From the NCBI RefSeq assembly GCF_014874095.1, contig NZ_JADBEB010000001.1, positions 682,001 through 746,000 of the forward strand: a DNA stretch of 64,000 nucleotides, read 5' to 3'. The stretch is from Plantactinospora soyae. Lineage in GTDB: Bacteria > Actinomycetota > Actinomycetes > Mycobacteriales > Micromonosporaceae. This document shows positions 17,336-25,224 of this stretch, in pieces. A program made the position numbers and the translations under genes. The notes under the pieces are model-generated. The model saw only the letters and a program-made list of their open reading frames with translations. It was not told the DNA's origin and did not search any database. How positions within the stretch are numbered: position 1 is the first letter of the stretch; every line of letters starts with the position of its first letter.

Positions 17336-18967
17336 ATGCAGGTTCGTAGGCTCGCTGCCTGGACCGCCCTCCCCCTCGCCGCGACCCTCGGCCTCGCGGC
17401 CTGTGGCGGCGGCGGGGACTCGGGAGAGAGCGATCCGAATGCCACGGTTTCGGTCCAGATCGCGGAACCGCAGCACCTGATCCCGACCAACACGAACGAC
17501 TCAAGCGGTAACCAGGTGCTTTCCGCCCTGTTCACCCCGCTGGTCGACTACGACGCGCAGAACAAGCCGTACGAGGTCGCCGCCGAGTCCGTGTCGTCCA
17601 CCGACAACACGCTCTGGACGATCAAGCTCAAGGACGGGTACACCTTCCACAACGGCGAGAAGGTGACCTCGGACAGCTACATCAACGCCTGGAACTACGG
17701 TGCCTACGCGCCGAACGGCCAGGGCAACAGCTACTTCTTCGAGAAGATCGCCGGCTACGAGGACCTTCAGGCGAAGGACCCGGACGGCGAGGGCCCGCAG
17801 AAGGCTCCGGAGCCGAAGGCCAAGACCCTGACCGGGCTCAAGAAGGTCGACGACCTGACCTTCACGGTGACGCTGGCCAAGCCGTACAGCGAGTTCAAGA
17901 CGGTCCTGGGCTACACCGCCTGGTACCCGCTGCCGGCCGCCGCCTTCTCCGCCCCCGGCGTGATCAAGGACGGCTTCGAGGACGCCCCGATCGGCAACGG
18001 CCCGTTCAAGATCAAGGGCAGCTGGCAGCACGACGCCAAGGTCGAGGTCGAGCGGTACGACGCGTACGTCGGCGAGAAGCCGAAGATCGGCGGCGCCGAG
18101 TTCCGGATCTACCAGCAGCTCACCGCGGCCTACGCGGACGTGCTGTCGGACAACCTCGACGTGGACGTGACCGTCCCGACCGAGAACCTGAGCACCGCGG
18201 CGACGGACCTGGGCGACCGGTTCCAGCAGAGCCCGGCCTCGTCCTTCCAGTTCGTGGCGTTCCCCACGTTCCAGGACGACTTCAGCAAGCCCGAGGTCCG
18301 CAAGGCCGTCTCGATGGCGATCGACCGTGACGAGATCACCAAGTCGATCTTCAAGGACTCGCAGATCTCCGCCCGTTCGTTCGTCTCGCCGGTGGTCGCC
18401 GGATACCGGGACGACAGCTGCGGCGAGGCGTGCGAGTTCGACCCGACCAAGGCCAAGGCGGCGTACGAGGCTGCCGGCGGCCCGAAGCAGATCAAGATCA
18501 CGTACAACGGCGACGGTGGCCACAAGGACTGGGTCGACGCGACCTGCAACCAGCTCAAGACCAACCTGGGTGTGGACTGCGTCGGTGCCGCCGAGCCGAA
18601 GTTCTCGGATCTGCTGACCAAGGTGGAGGACAAGCAGCCGGTCGGTCTGATCCGGATGGGCTGGCTCATGGACTACCCGTCCATGGAGAACTACCTCGGC
18701 CCGCTGTACACCACCAACGGCTCGTCGAACTACTACGGGTACAGCAACCCGGAGTTCGACCGGCTGGTGCAGGAGGGCACGGTCGCCTCGTCCGCTGACG
18801 AGGCGGTCAAGAAGTACCAGCAGGCCGAGGACATCCTGGCCAAGGACATGCCGGTGATCCCGCTGCGGTTCGGTCAGAACGTCTTCGCGCACTCGACCAA
18901 GGTCAAGAACGTCGAGGTCGACCTGTTCCAGGTGGTCGACATGACGAAGATCGAGGTCGTCAGCTGA
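17336..18967 (+). CDS. Oligopeptide/dipeptide ABC transporter substrate-binding lipoprotein
   Basis: The 543-residue protein starts with a lipoprotein signal peptide ending in LGLAAC, so the Cys at about residue 22 should be lipidated and anchor it outside the membrane. The body is an SBP_bac_5 family binding protein: an ISAEPQ-like start, FHNGEKVTSDSYINAWNYG, and a C-terminal VIPLRFGQNVFAHS segment. It delivers peptides, or possibly nickel or other solutes, to the permeases that follow. ATG 17336 has a near-ideal ribosome binding site and gives the expected signal peptide. Confidence 0.9.
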   Translation: MQVRRLAAWTALPLAATLGLAACGGGGDSGESDPNATVSVQIAEPQHLIPTNTNDSSGNQVLSALFTPLVDYDAQNKPYEVAAESVSSTDNTLWTIKLKDGYTFHNGEKVTSDSYINAWNYGAYAPNGQGNSYFFEKIAGYEDLQAKDPDGEGPQKAPEPKAKTLTGLKKVDDLTFTVTLAKPYSEFKTVLGYTAWYPLPAAAFSAPGVIKDGFEDAPIGNGPFKIKGSWQHDAKVEVERYDAYVGEKPKIGGAEFRIYQQLTAAYADVLSDNLDVDVTVPTENLSTAATDLGDRFQQSPASSFQFVAFPTFQDDFSKPEVRKAVSMAIDRDEITKSIFKDSQISARSFVSPVVAGYRDDSCGEACEFDPTKAKAAYEAAGGPKQIKITYNGDGGHKDWVDATCNQLKTNLGVDCVGAAEPKFSDLLTKVEDKQPVGLIRMGWLMDYPSMENYLGPLYTTNGSSNYYGYSNPEFDRLVQEGTVASSADEAVKKYQQAEDILAKDMPVIPLRFGQNVFAHSTKVKNVEVDLFQVVDMTKIEVVS

Positions 18968-18981
18968 GCTGACGAAGGCCC

Positions 18982-19018
18982 GGTCCGGGCCACCCGGTGA
19001 TCCTGGGTGGCCCGGACC
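18982..19018 (+). terminator. Strong stem-loop between binding protein and permease genes
   Basis: GGTCCGGGCCACCC (18982-18995) pairs perfectly with GGGTGGCCCGGACC (19005-19018) across a 9-base loop. Such hairpins after the binding-protein gene usually cause partial termination or protect the upstream mRNA, so that binding protein is made in excess over the permease. Confidence 0.75.
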
Positions 19019-19063
19019 GTTCCCAACTCCGCACAACCCACCCCCCACGGAGAGTAAGCAAGT

Positions 19064-20002
19064 ATGTTCCGCTACATCGTGCGGCGCCTGCTTCAGATGG
19101 TCCTTGCCTTCTTCGGGACCACCCTGATCGTCTACGCGCTGATGTTCGCCGGACAGGGCGACCCCATCCAGGCACTCGCGGGTGAGCGCCCGGTCAGCGA
19201 GGCGCAGCGGGCATATCTGACCGAGAAGTTCAATCTCGATCACACCGGGATCGGCGGCTTCTTCTACCGCTACTTCGACTACATCGGCAACCTGCTCCGT
19301 GGCGACCTCGGCGACTCGCTCACCGGTCGCAAGATCAGCGACATGCTGGCGCAGGCCTGGCCGGTCACCATGAAGCTCGCGGTCATCGGTCTCCTGGTGG
19401 CGATCGTGGTCGGCGTGACCTCCGGGGTCATCGCCGGACTGCGCCGGGGCGGCATCTTCGACAACGCCACCCTCGCGCTGACCCTGCTGGTCCTCGGCGT
19501 TCCGACCATCGTGCTCGCCCCGCTCGCCCAGTACTTCCTCGGCGTCAAGCTGCCGCTCTTCCCGCCGACCGCCGGCTCCGATCCGAGCCTGTACGCGCTG
19601 CTGCTACCCGGCATCGTGCTCGGCTCGCTGTCGCTGGCCACGGCACTGCGGCTGACCCGGACCTCGGTCGCCGAGAACCTCCGCTCCGACTACGTCCGGA
19701 CCGCCAAGGCCAAGGGCATGACGACCCGGCGCATCGTCAGCGTGCACGTCCTGCGGAACTCGCTGATCCCGGTGATCACCTTCCTCGGCGTCGAACTCGG
19801 CAACCTGATGAGCGGCGCGATCATCACCGAGGGCGTCTTCAACATCCCGGGCGTCGGGTTCAACCTGTTCCGCGGCATCAGGACGGAGGACGGCCCGCTG
19901 GTGGTCGGCCTGGTCAGCGTCCTGGTCGTGGTCTTCCTGGTGTCGAACCTCGTGGTCGACATCCTCTACGCCGTTCTCGACCCCCGGATTCGCTATGAGT
20001 GA
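19064..20002 (+). CDS. Oligopeptide ABC transporter permease (OppB/DppB type)
   Basis: The 312-residue integral membrane protein starts with the typical MFRYIVRRLLQMVLAFFGTTLIVYALMF first segment (in part) and has about six membrane spans. The cytoplasmic EAA loop, which contacts the ATPases, is YVRTAKAKGMTTRRIVSVHVLRNSLIPVITF in outline. The C-terminus DPRIRYE is typical of DppB. It pairs with the next permease as a heterodimeric channel. Confidence 0.92.
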   Translation: MFRYIVRRLLQMVLAFFGTTLIVYALMFAGQGDPIQALAGERPVSEAQRAYLTEKFNLDHTGIGGFFYRYFDYIGNLLRGDLGDSLTGRKISDMLAQAWPVTMKLAVIGLLVAIVVGVTSGVIAGLRRGGIFDNATLALTLLVLGVPTIVLAPLAQYFLGVKLPLFPPTAGSDPSLYALLLPGIVLGSLSLATALRLTRTSVAENLRSDYVRTAKAKGMTTRRIVSVHVLRNSLIPVITFLGVELGNLMSGAIITEGVFNIPGVGFNLFRGIRTEDGPLVVGLVSVLVVVFLVSNLVVDILYAVLDPRIRYE

Positions 20003-20168
20003 GGCACAGGCAGGCATGAGCGAGGTACTGACCATGCGTGGGCGCGGCCGGCTGACGGCCACGAGCAACTGCGGGCGAGGTGGCGACATGGGTGAGCGCA
20101 GCGAACGAATCAGCCGGTTCAGTGCCGGAACCCGGGGCGACGCCGAGCGCGGCGAGGTGGCGGCATGA
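19995..20168 (+). CDS. Possible 57-residue linking ORF containing the SERSER repeat
   Basis: An ATG at 19995, inside the end of the upstream permease gene, opens a 57-codon frame. Its TGA overlaps the ATG of the downstream permease gene (20165). It contains two internal MSE/MGE start-like sites, and GGCGAGGTGGCG occurs before both ATG 20088 and ATG 20165. The product contains GERSERISRF, a sequence I associate with a start-region repeat common in Micromonosporaceae. It may be a coupling leader rather than a functional protein; repeat-derived spacer is equally likely. Confidence 0.3.
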   Translation: MSEAQAGMSEVLTMRGRGRLTATSNCGRGGDMGERSERISRFSAGTRGDAERGEVAA

Positions 20169-21094
20169 GTGAGATGCAGAGCGTCGCGGCGGCGGAGTTG
20201 GCCGGCGGCAACGCCGGGGCCGCCGACCCGGGCAACCGGCCGCGCAGCCTGGCCGGAGACGCCTGGCGCGACCTCCGTCGTAAGCCGATCTTCTGGATTT
20301 CGCTGTTCCTGGTCCTGGCCGTGACCGCCATGGCGGCGTTCCCCGGCCTGTTCACCGCGAACAACCCCCAGGACTGCACGCTGAGCCGGCAGCACGCCGG
20401 GCCCGGCGGCGGCGCCCCGTTCGGGTACGACTTCCAGGGCTGCGACATCTACGCCCGGGCAGTCTTCGGCGCCCGCGCCTCGCTGCTGGTCGGTGCGTTC
20501 TCCGCGCTGCTGACCGGGGTGATCGCGGTGGTGGTCGGAATGCTCGCCGGCTACTTCGGCCGGTGGATCGACTCGGTGCTGTCCCGGCTGATCGACGTGG
20601 TCCTCGGCATCCCGCTGCTGCTGGCCGCGATCGTGATGCTGAAGCGGATCAGCAGCGACAGCCCGAACATCCGGATCATGGCCGTGATCTTCGTACTGGC
20701 GATCCTCGGCTGGACCACCGCCGCCCGGGTCATCCGGTCCTCGGTGATCAGCGCCAAGCAGCAGGACTACGTGGCGGCGGCCCGGATGCTCGGTGCCGGC
20801 AACGGTCGGACCATGTGGCGGCACATCCTGCCCAACTCACTGGCTCCGGTCATCGTGGTGCTGACCATCGCGCTCGGATCCTTCATCGCCGCCGAGGCGA
20901 CGCTGTCCTTCCTCGGTATCGGCCTGAAGGCACCGACGATCTCGTGGGGCATCGACATCGACTCCGGTCGGACCCACATGCGGGAGTCGGCGCTGCCCCT
21001 GGTGGTGCCCTCGACCTTCCTCGCGCTGACCGTACTGGCGTTCATCATGCTGGGCGACGCGATCCGCGACGCCTTCGACCCGAAGCTGCGGTGA
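20165..21094 (+). CDS. Oligopeptide ABC transporter permease (OppC/DppC type)
   Basis: The 309-residue protein has a cytoplasmic N-terminus (about 40 residues, ending in WRDLRRKPIFWIS), a first membrane span, an extracellular stretch and about five further spans. The EAA loop reads YVAAARMLGAGNGRTMWRHILPN in outline, and the C-terminal GDAIRDAFDPKLR is typical of DppC. It is preceded by GAGGTGG and follows the 57-codon linking frame. Confidence 0.92.
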   Translation: MSEMQSVAAAELAGGNAGAADPGNRPRSLAGDAWRDLRRKPIFWISLFLVLAVTAMAAFPGLFTANNPQDCTLSRQHAGPGGGAPFGYDFQGCDIYARAVFGARASLLVGAFSALLTGVIAVVVGMLAGYFGRWIDSVLSRLIDVVLGIPLLLAAIVMLKRISSDSPNIRIMAVIFVLAILGWTTAARVIRSSVISAKQQDYVAAARMLGAGNGRTMWRHILPNSLAPVIVVLTIALGSFIAAEATLSFLGIGLKAPTISWGIDIDSGRTHMRESALPLVVPSTFLALTVLAFIMLGDAIRDAFDPKLR

Positions 21095-21098
21095 TCAC

Positions 21099-22142
21099 AT
21101 GAACGAGCGAAGCGAGCAAAGCGGACGTACCAGCCCGCAGGGTGTCGCGGTGGACGGCGGCCACCTGCTGGAGGTGCGGGACCTGTTCGTCGAGTTCCAC
21201 ACCCGGGACGGGGCCGCCAAGGTGATCAACGGCGTCTCGTACCACCTGGACGCCGGTGAGACGCTGGCCGTACTCGGGGAGTCGGGCTCCGGCAAGTCGG
21301 TGACCGCCCAGGCGATCATGGGCATCCTGGACATGCCGCCGGCCGTCATCCCGTCCGGCCAGATCCTCTACCGGGGTACCGACCTGCTCACCCTCTCCGA
21401 GACCGAGCGCCGGAAGGTACGCGGCAAGCAGATCTCGATGATCTTCCAGGACGCGCTCTCGGCGCTGAACCCGGTCTTCCCGGTCGGCTGGCAGATCGGC
21501 GAGATGCTGCGGCTGCGCGAGGGGATGTCCCGGGCCGACGCCAAGCGCCGGGCGATCGAGCTGATGGAACTGGTCAAGATCCCCGGCGCCAGGCAGCGGA
21601 TCGGCGACTATCCGCACCAGTTCTCCGGCGGCATGCGGCAGCGCGTCATGATCGCCATGTCGCTCGCCCTGGACCCGGCGGTACTGATCGCCGACGAACC
21701 CACCACCGCGCTGGACGTGACGGTGCAGGCGCAGATCATGGACCTGCTCGGGGAACTGCGCCGGGACCTCAACATGGCGATGATCCTGATCACCCACGAC
21801 CTCGGTGTCGTCGCCGACGTCGCGGACCGGATCGCCGTGATGTACGCGGGCCGGATCATCGAACACGCCGACGTGCACTCGCTGTACGAGGCGCCCGCGC
21901 ACCCGTACACGAAGGGTCTGCTGGAGTCGATTCCCCGGCTGGACCACAAGGGCCAGCGGCTCACCACCATCCGTGGCCTGCCGCCGAACCTGATGCGTAT
22001 CCCCAGCGGATGCCCGTTCCACCCGCGCTGCCCGTACGCCCGACAGGAGTGTGTCGACGTCGTGCCGACCGTGCACTCCCTCGGCAACGACCGGACCAGC
22101 GCCTGCCACTTCGCCCAGGAGGTGCTCGATGGCCGCATCTGA
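21099..22142 (+). CDS. Oligopeptide ABC transporter ATP-binding protein (OppD/DppD type)
   Basis: The 347-residue ATPase has Walker A GESGSGKS, signature FSGGMRQRV, Walker [14 protein letters not shown] and the switch His in ITHDL. The C-terminal oligopeptide-transporter extension, [14 protein letters not shown], is also present. The N-terminus MNERSEQSG comes from the same SERSER-type start-region repeat seen before the OppC gene. It overlaps the next ATPase gene by 14 bases. Confidence 0.93.
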   Translation: MNERSEQSGRTSPQGVAVDGGHLLEVRDLFVEFHTRDGAAKVINGVSYHLDAGETLAVLGESGSGKSVTAQAIMGILDMPPAVIPSGQILYRGTDLLTLSETERRKVRGKQISMIFQDALSALNPVFPVGWQIGEMLRLREGMSRADAKRRAIELMELVKIPGARQRIGDYPHQFSGGMRQRVMIAMSLALDPAVLIADEPTTALDVTVQAQIMDLLGELRRDLNMAMILITHDLGVVADVADRIAVMYAGRIIEHADVHSLYEAPAHPYTKGLLESIPRLDHKGQRLTTIRGLPPNLMRIPSGCPFHPRCPYARQECVDVVPTVHSLGNDRTSACHFAQEVLDGRI

Positions 22143-23211
22143 TTCGACCAACCCGAAGGCCGCCACCAACGGCACCGGCCCGGCCCACGCCGCCGGAACC
22201 AAGCCGCGTGGTGAGACGGTGCTGCGGGTCGAGAACGTCGTCAAGCACTTCCCGATCACCCAGGGCGTCGTCTTCAAGCGGCAGATCGGCGCCGTGAAGG
22301 CGGTCGACGGGGTCAGCTTCGAACTGAACCGGGGCGAGACGCTCGGCATCGTCGGCGAGTCCGGCTGCGGCAAGTCGACGCTCGCCAAGCTGCTCATGCG
22401 GTTGGAGACCCCGACCGCCGGACGGGCGATGCTCGAGGGCCGGGACATGTTCAAGCTCTCCGGCGGGGAACTCCGCCGGATGCGCCGGAACGTGCAGATG
22501 GTCATGCAGGACCCGTACACCTCGCTGAACCCCCGGATGACGGTCGGCGACATCATCGGCGAGCCGTTCGACATCCACCCCGACGCGGCGCCGCGTGGCG
22601 CCCGCCGGCAGCGGGTGCAGGAGCTGCTGGAACTCGTCGGTCTGAACCCGGAGCACATCAACCGGTATCCGCACCAGTTCTCAGGCGGGCAGCGGCAGCG
22701 GATCGGGATCGCCCGGGCACTGGCGCTCAAGCCGGAGATCATCGTCTGCGACGAGCCGGTGTCGGCGCTGGACGTGTCGATCCAGGCACAGGTGATCAAC
22801 CTGCTGGAGAGCCTCCAGGACGAGTTGGGGCTGTCGTACATCTTCATCGCGCACGACCTGTCGGTGGTCCGGCACATCGCCGACCGGGTCGCGGTGATGT
22901 ACCTCGGCAAGATCGTGGAGATCGGCACCGAGGACGAGATCTACGAACGGCCGACGCATCCGTACACCCAGGCTCTGCTCTCCGCGGTGCCGGTGCCGGA
23001 CCCGAAGGCCCGGGCGCAGCGCGAGATCATCCGGCTGGACGGCGACGTCCCCTCGCCGGCCAACCCGCCGTCGGGCTGCCGGTTCCGGACCCGGTGCTGG
23101 AAGGCGCAGGACATCTGCGCCACCACGGAGCCACAGCTGGTGCTCCGCGCCGTCGAGCCGCACCCGTCGGCCTGCCACTTCGCCGAACTCAGTGAGCGAC
23201 AACTGGCATAA
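22129..23211 (+). CDS. Oligopeptide ABC transporter ATP-binding protein (OppF/DppF type)
   Basis: The 360-residue ATPase has Walker [10 protein letters not shown], signature FSGGQRQRI, Walker [14 protein letters not shown], and the C-terminal [14 protein letters not shown] cluster typical of DppF. It completes the five-gene transporter. ATG 22129 overlaps the upstream gene and gives the usual N-terminus after a short linker. The last six codons (SERQLA) overlap the start of the next gene, which belongs to the island, so the 3' end could have been altered by the insertion. Confidence 0.92.
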   Translation: MAASDSTNPKAATNGTGPAHAAGTKPRGETVLRVENVVKHFPITQGVVFKRQIGAVKAVDGVSFELNRGETLGIVGESGCGKSTLAKLLMRLETPTAGRAMLEGRDMFKLSGGELRRMRRNVQMVMQDPYTSLNPRMTVGDIIGEPFDIHPDAAPRGARRQRVQELLELVGLNPEHINRYPHQFSGGQRQRIGIARALALKPEIIVCDEPVSALDVSIQAQVINLLESLQDELGLSYIFIAHDLSVVRHIADRVAVMYLGKIVEIGTEDEIYERPTHPYTQALLSAVPVPDPKARAQREIIRLDGDVPSPANPPSGCRFRTRCWKAQDICATTEPQLVLRAVEPHPSACHFAELSERQLA

Positions 23212-23557
23212 GAATTCACAAACCACCGAAACCCCTGACCAGGAACATCCCGCCTGGTGCGACGCCAACCTATGCACCGCCGACCCGGTCGCGAAGGCCG
23301 CTGACGGCTACCGGGCGGGTGCTGGCGAGCAACACCGGTCGGCCTCGGTCCCGCTGAACCTCACCACTGCCATATGGCTTCCGCGGCGGGCCGGTACGGC
23401 CTTTCTCACCGAGGCGGTAGCCCCGTGGCCGTGCGCGCCGTACCTGCGGGTGCGCCTCGGTGATGCGGAGCTGTCGATGCCCGCCGAGCATGCCGGCCCG
23501 GCGCTGACGACGCTGTCCGCGCTCGCTGCCTCCGCTGGTGAGGGGGTGGACCGGTGA
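23192..23557 (+). CDS. DUF6907-type small protein of integrative elements
   Basis: The 121-residue protein starts at GTG 23192, inside the end of the transporter gene, and ends in a GTGA overlap with the next gene. The pattern HPAWCDANLCTADP, a PLNLTTAIWLPRR segment and PYLRVRLGDAELSMPAEHA matches a family common beside mobile-element genes in actinomycetes. Function is unknown. The first few residues are doubtful because they overlap the host gene. Confidence 0.6.
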   Translation: MSDNWHKNSQTTETPDQEHPAWCDANLCTADPVAKAADGYRAGAGEQHRSASVPLNLTTAIWLPRRAGTAFLTEAVAPWPCAPYLRVRLGDAELSMPAEHAGPALTTLSALAASAGEGVDR

Positions 23558-24417
23558 GCAACCGTACGGACAAGGCGCTGCGTACGCTGACCGGGTTGAC
23601 CGTCGCCGGGCTGGCCATCGTGGCAGGCGCGATCTCGTTCGCGCACATGACCGAACTCGCCATCGAGCACGGTCAGACTGGTTGGAAGGCGTACGCCTTT
23701 CCGATCAGTGTGGACGGGCTGGAGATCGTGGCGAGCCTGTACCTGGTGGTGCAGCGTCGCGCCGGTCGCCCCACGGGCTGGATTCCGTGGGTCGCGCTGG
23801 TGGTCGGCACTCTGGCCAGTCTCGCCGCGAACGTCGCGGTGGGCGGGCACGATCCGATCGGCAAGGCGTTGGCCGGGTGGCCCGCGCTGTCCATGCTCGT
23901 CTCGGTCAAGCTGCTGTTCTCCATGATCGACCACACCGAGGTTGATCAGCGGACGGCCGAGGACGATCAACGGCCGTCCGCTGATCGTCCGTCCGTCCCC
24001 GGGTCGGTCCGGGGGACCGGCCCAGACGGCGGAGTGTCGTCCCGGACGACGATGGACGGGCGGACGGGCAACCCCGGACCGTCCCTGACCGGCAGGACCA
24101 ACCGCACCGACGACGCCATCCCGCGCCGGACAGCCGACCCGGGCATCCAGGCCACGCCAGTCGACATCCGCACCGTGACCCACCTGGTCCCGGCGGCGCG
24201 GGCAGCCCGCGCGGCGCTGGCCGAGAGTGGCCGGTCACTGTCGCGGGACGCGCTGGCCGACGCGATGCGCGACGACGGGCACGGCGTGTCTAACGCCCGC
24301 GCGTCACTGCTATTGAAGATCCTTAAAGCGGAGCGGGAGGCGACGCCGTTCGCAGCGCCGACCCACGCCAGTGAGGCGGGGACGGGCACGGCTGAGGCGG
24401 CAAAGGTGCCGGCGTAG
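23554..24417 (+). CDS. DUF2637 membrane protein (SpdB-like, conjugative-element type)
   Basis: Residues 1-130 of this 287-residue protein form about four membrane spans with the DUF2637 pattern (GAISFAHMTELAIEHG, AYAFPISVDGLEIVAS, AANVAVGG). The rest is a hydrophilic Arg/Thr/Pro-rich tail. Its last part (LAESGRSLSRDALADAMRDDGHGVSNARASLLLKIL in outline) resembles a small DNA-binding helical domain. Such proteins are linked to spread or transfer functions of pSAM2-like elements. The gene is coupled to the DUF6907 gene by a GTGA overlap. Confidence 0.75.
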   Translation: MSNRTDKALRTLTGLTVAGLAIVAGAISFAHMTELAIEHGQTGWKAYAFPISVDGLEIVASLYLVVQRRAGRPTGWIPWVALVVGTLASLAANVAVGGHDPIGKALAGWPALSMLVSVKLLFSMIDHTEVDQRTAEDDQRPSADRPSVPGSVRGTGPDGGVSSRTTMDGRTGNPGPSLTGRTNRTDDAIPRRTADPGIQATPVDIRTVTHLVPAARAARAALAESGRSLSRDALADAMRDDGHGVSNARASLLLKILKAEREATPFAAPTHASEAGTGTAEAAKVPA

Positions 24418-24452
24418 GAGACGGCGTTCAGATCTCTTCCCGAGCGGCGATA

Positions 24453-24488
24453 CGGCGGCAGGCGCCCCGGGCGGGTTGCCTGCCGCCG
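24453..24488 (+). terminator. Candidate terminator after the DUF2637 gene
   Basis: CGGCGGCAGGC (24453-24463) pairs exactly with GCCTGCCGCCG (24478-24488) around a 14-base loop, 36 bases after the stop codon of the DUF2637 gene. Confidence 0.65.
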
Positions 24489-24622
24489 TGCGTCGTTAGG
24501 GGAGCACTGCGCCGCCCGACATTGAGCCTCTCCAAGCTGATCCTGCAGCGCGGGGCGGTGTTGATGGGCCGGACATCGATGGAAACGAGGCTCCAGGTCT
24601 GACAGCAGTCGACCAAGACCAG

Positions 24623-24789
24623 ATGCTCCGACCGGGAGCCTCGCATGTGCTGCCGTACCCGTCCATGATCTCATTGTCCAGCCAAACCCTGAACTATCTC
24701 GCCGACCGCATCGGCAGCCGCCGCAAGCAGCATCGATCCACTGGCGGCGGCTCGATCCGGGACGGCAGGCGCTGCTCGTCCTCGCGCAC
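24623..24789 (+). pseudogene. Frameshifted N-terminal fragment of an IS5-type transposase
   Basis: One frame (from 24674) reads LSSQTLNYLADRIGSRRKQ. After a shift near 24739, another frame continues HWRRLDPGRQALLVLAH. Together these match the N-terminus of IS5-family DDE transposases of actinomycetes. No catalytic domain follows. The rest of the stretch from 24489 to 25224 has no recognisable gene and is probably decayed IS or filler sequence. Confidence 0.6.
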
Positions 24790-25224
24790 CAAATCGTGCG
24801 GACCATCCTCATCCTGCACCAGGTGAAGCCAACGTTGCTCACGATGAAGAGAGCTGGCAAGGTCGGTGTCCGCTCGATCGGTAGGGTGTTGATCGTCGAG
24901 CCTGGACAATCTCCAGGTAGATGGTGTCATCGACCAAGGCGCATGTCGTCTGTCCAGGTGTCGACGTACAGGTCTGAGTACTTAGGTAGGTACGCCGTGA
25001 CGCACAAAGATCCACATACGACGGGCGCAGGGTGGCCGACTTGAGGCTCCCATCGTCATTCAGGCGGGGTGTTCTTTTCGGCTACACCCGGTCACCGCAC
25101 TAAGGACGGATGCGCGCGGATCGCGGCAGTTCCGGATGTCCACCGACACCAGAGGCTGGTCATGAAGCCCGACAGCTCCGGCTGCTGGTGGCGCGCACGG
25201 ACAGCGGCATGTTAGTCCTTGAAT

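Noticed and set aside
17501-19243. Long minus-strand frame opposite the substrate-binding protein gene
   Set aside because: It has Leu/Val/Arg-rich shadow composition and no motif.
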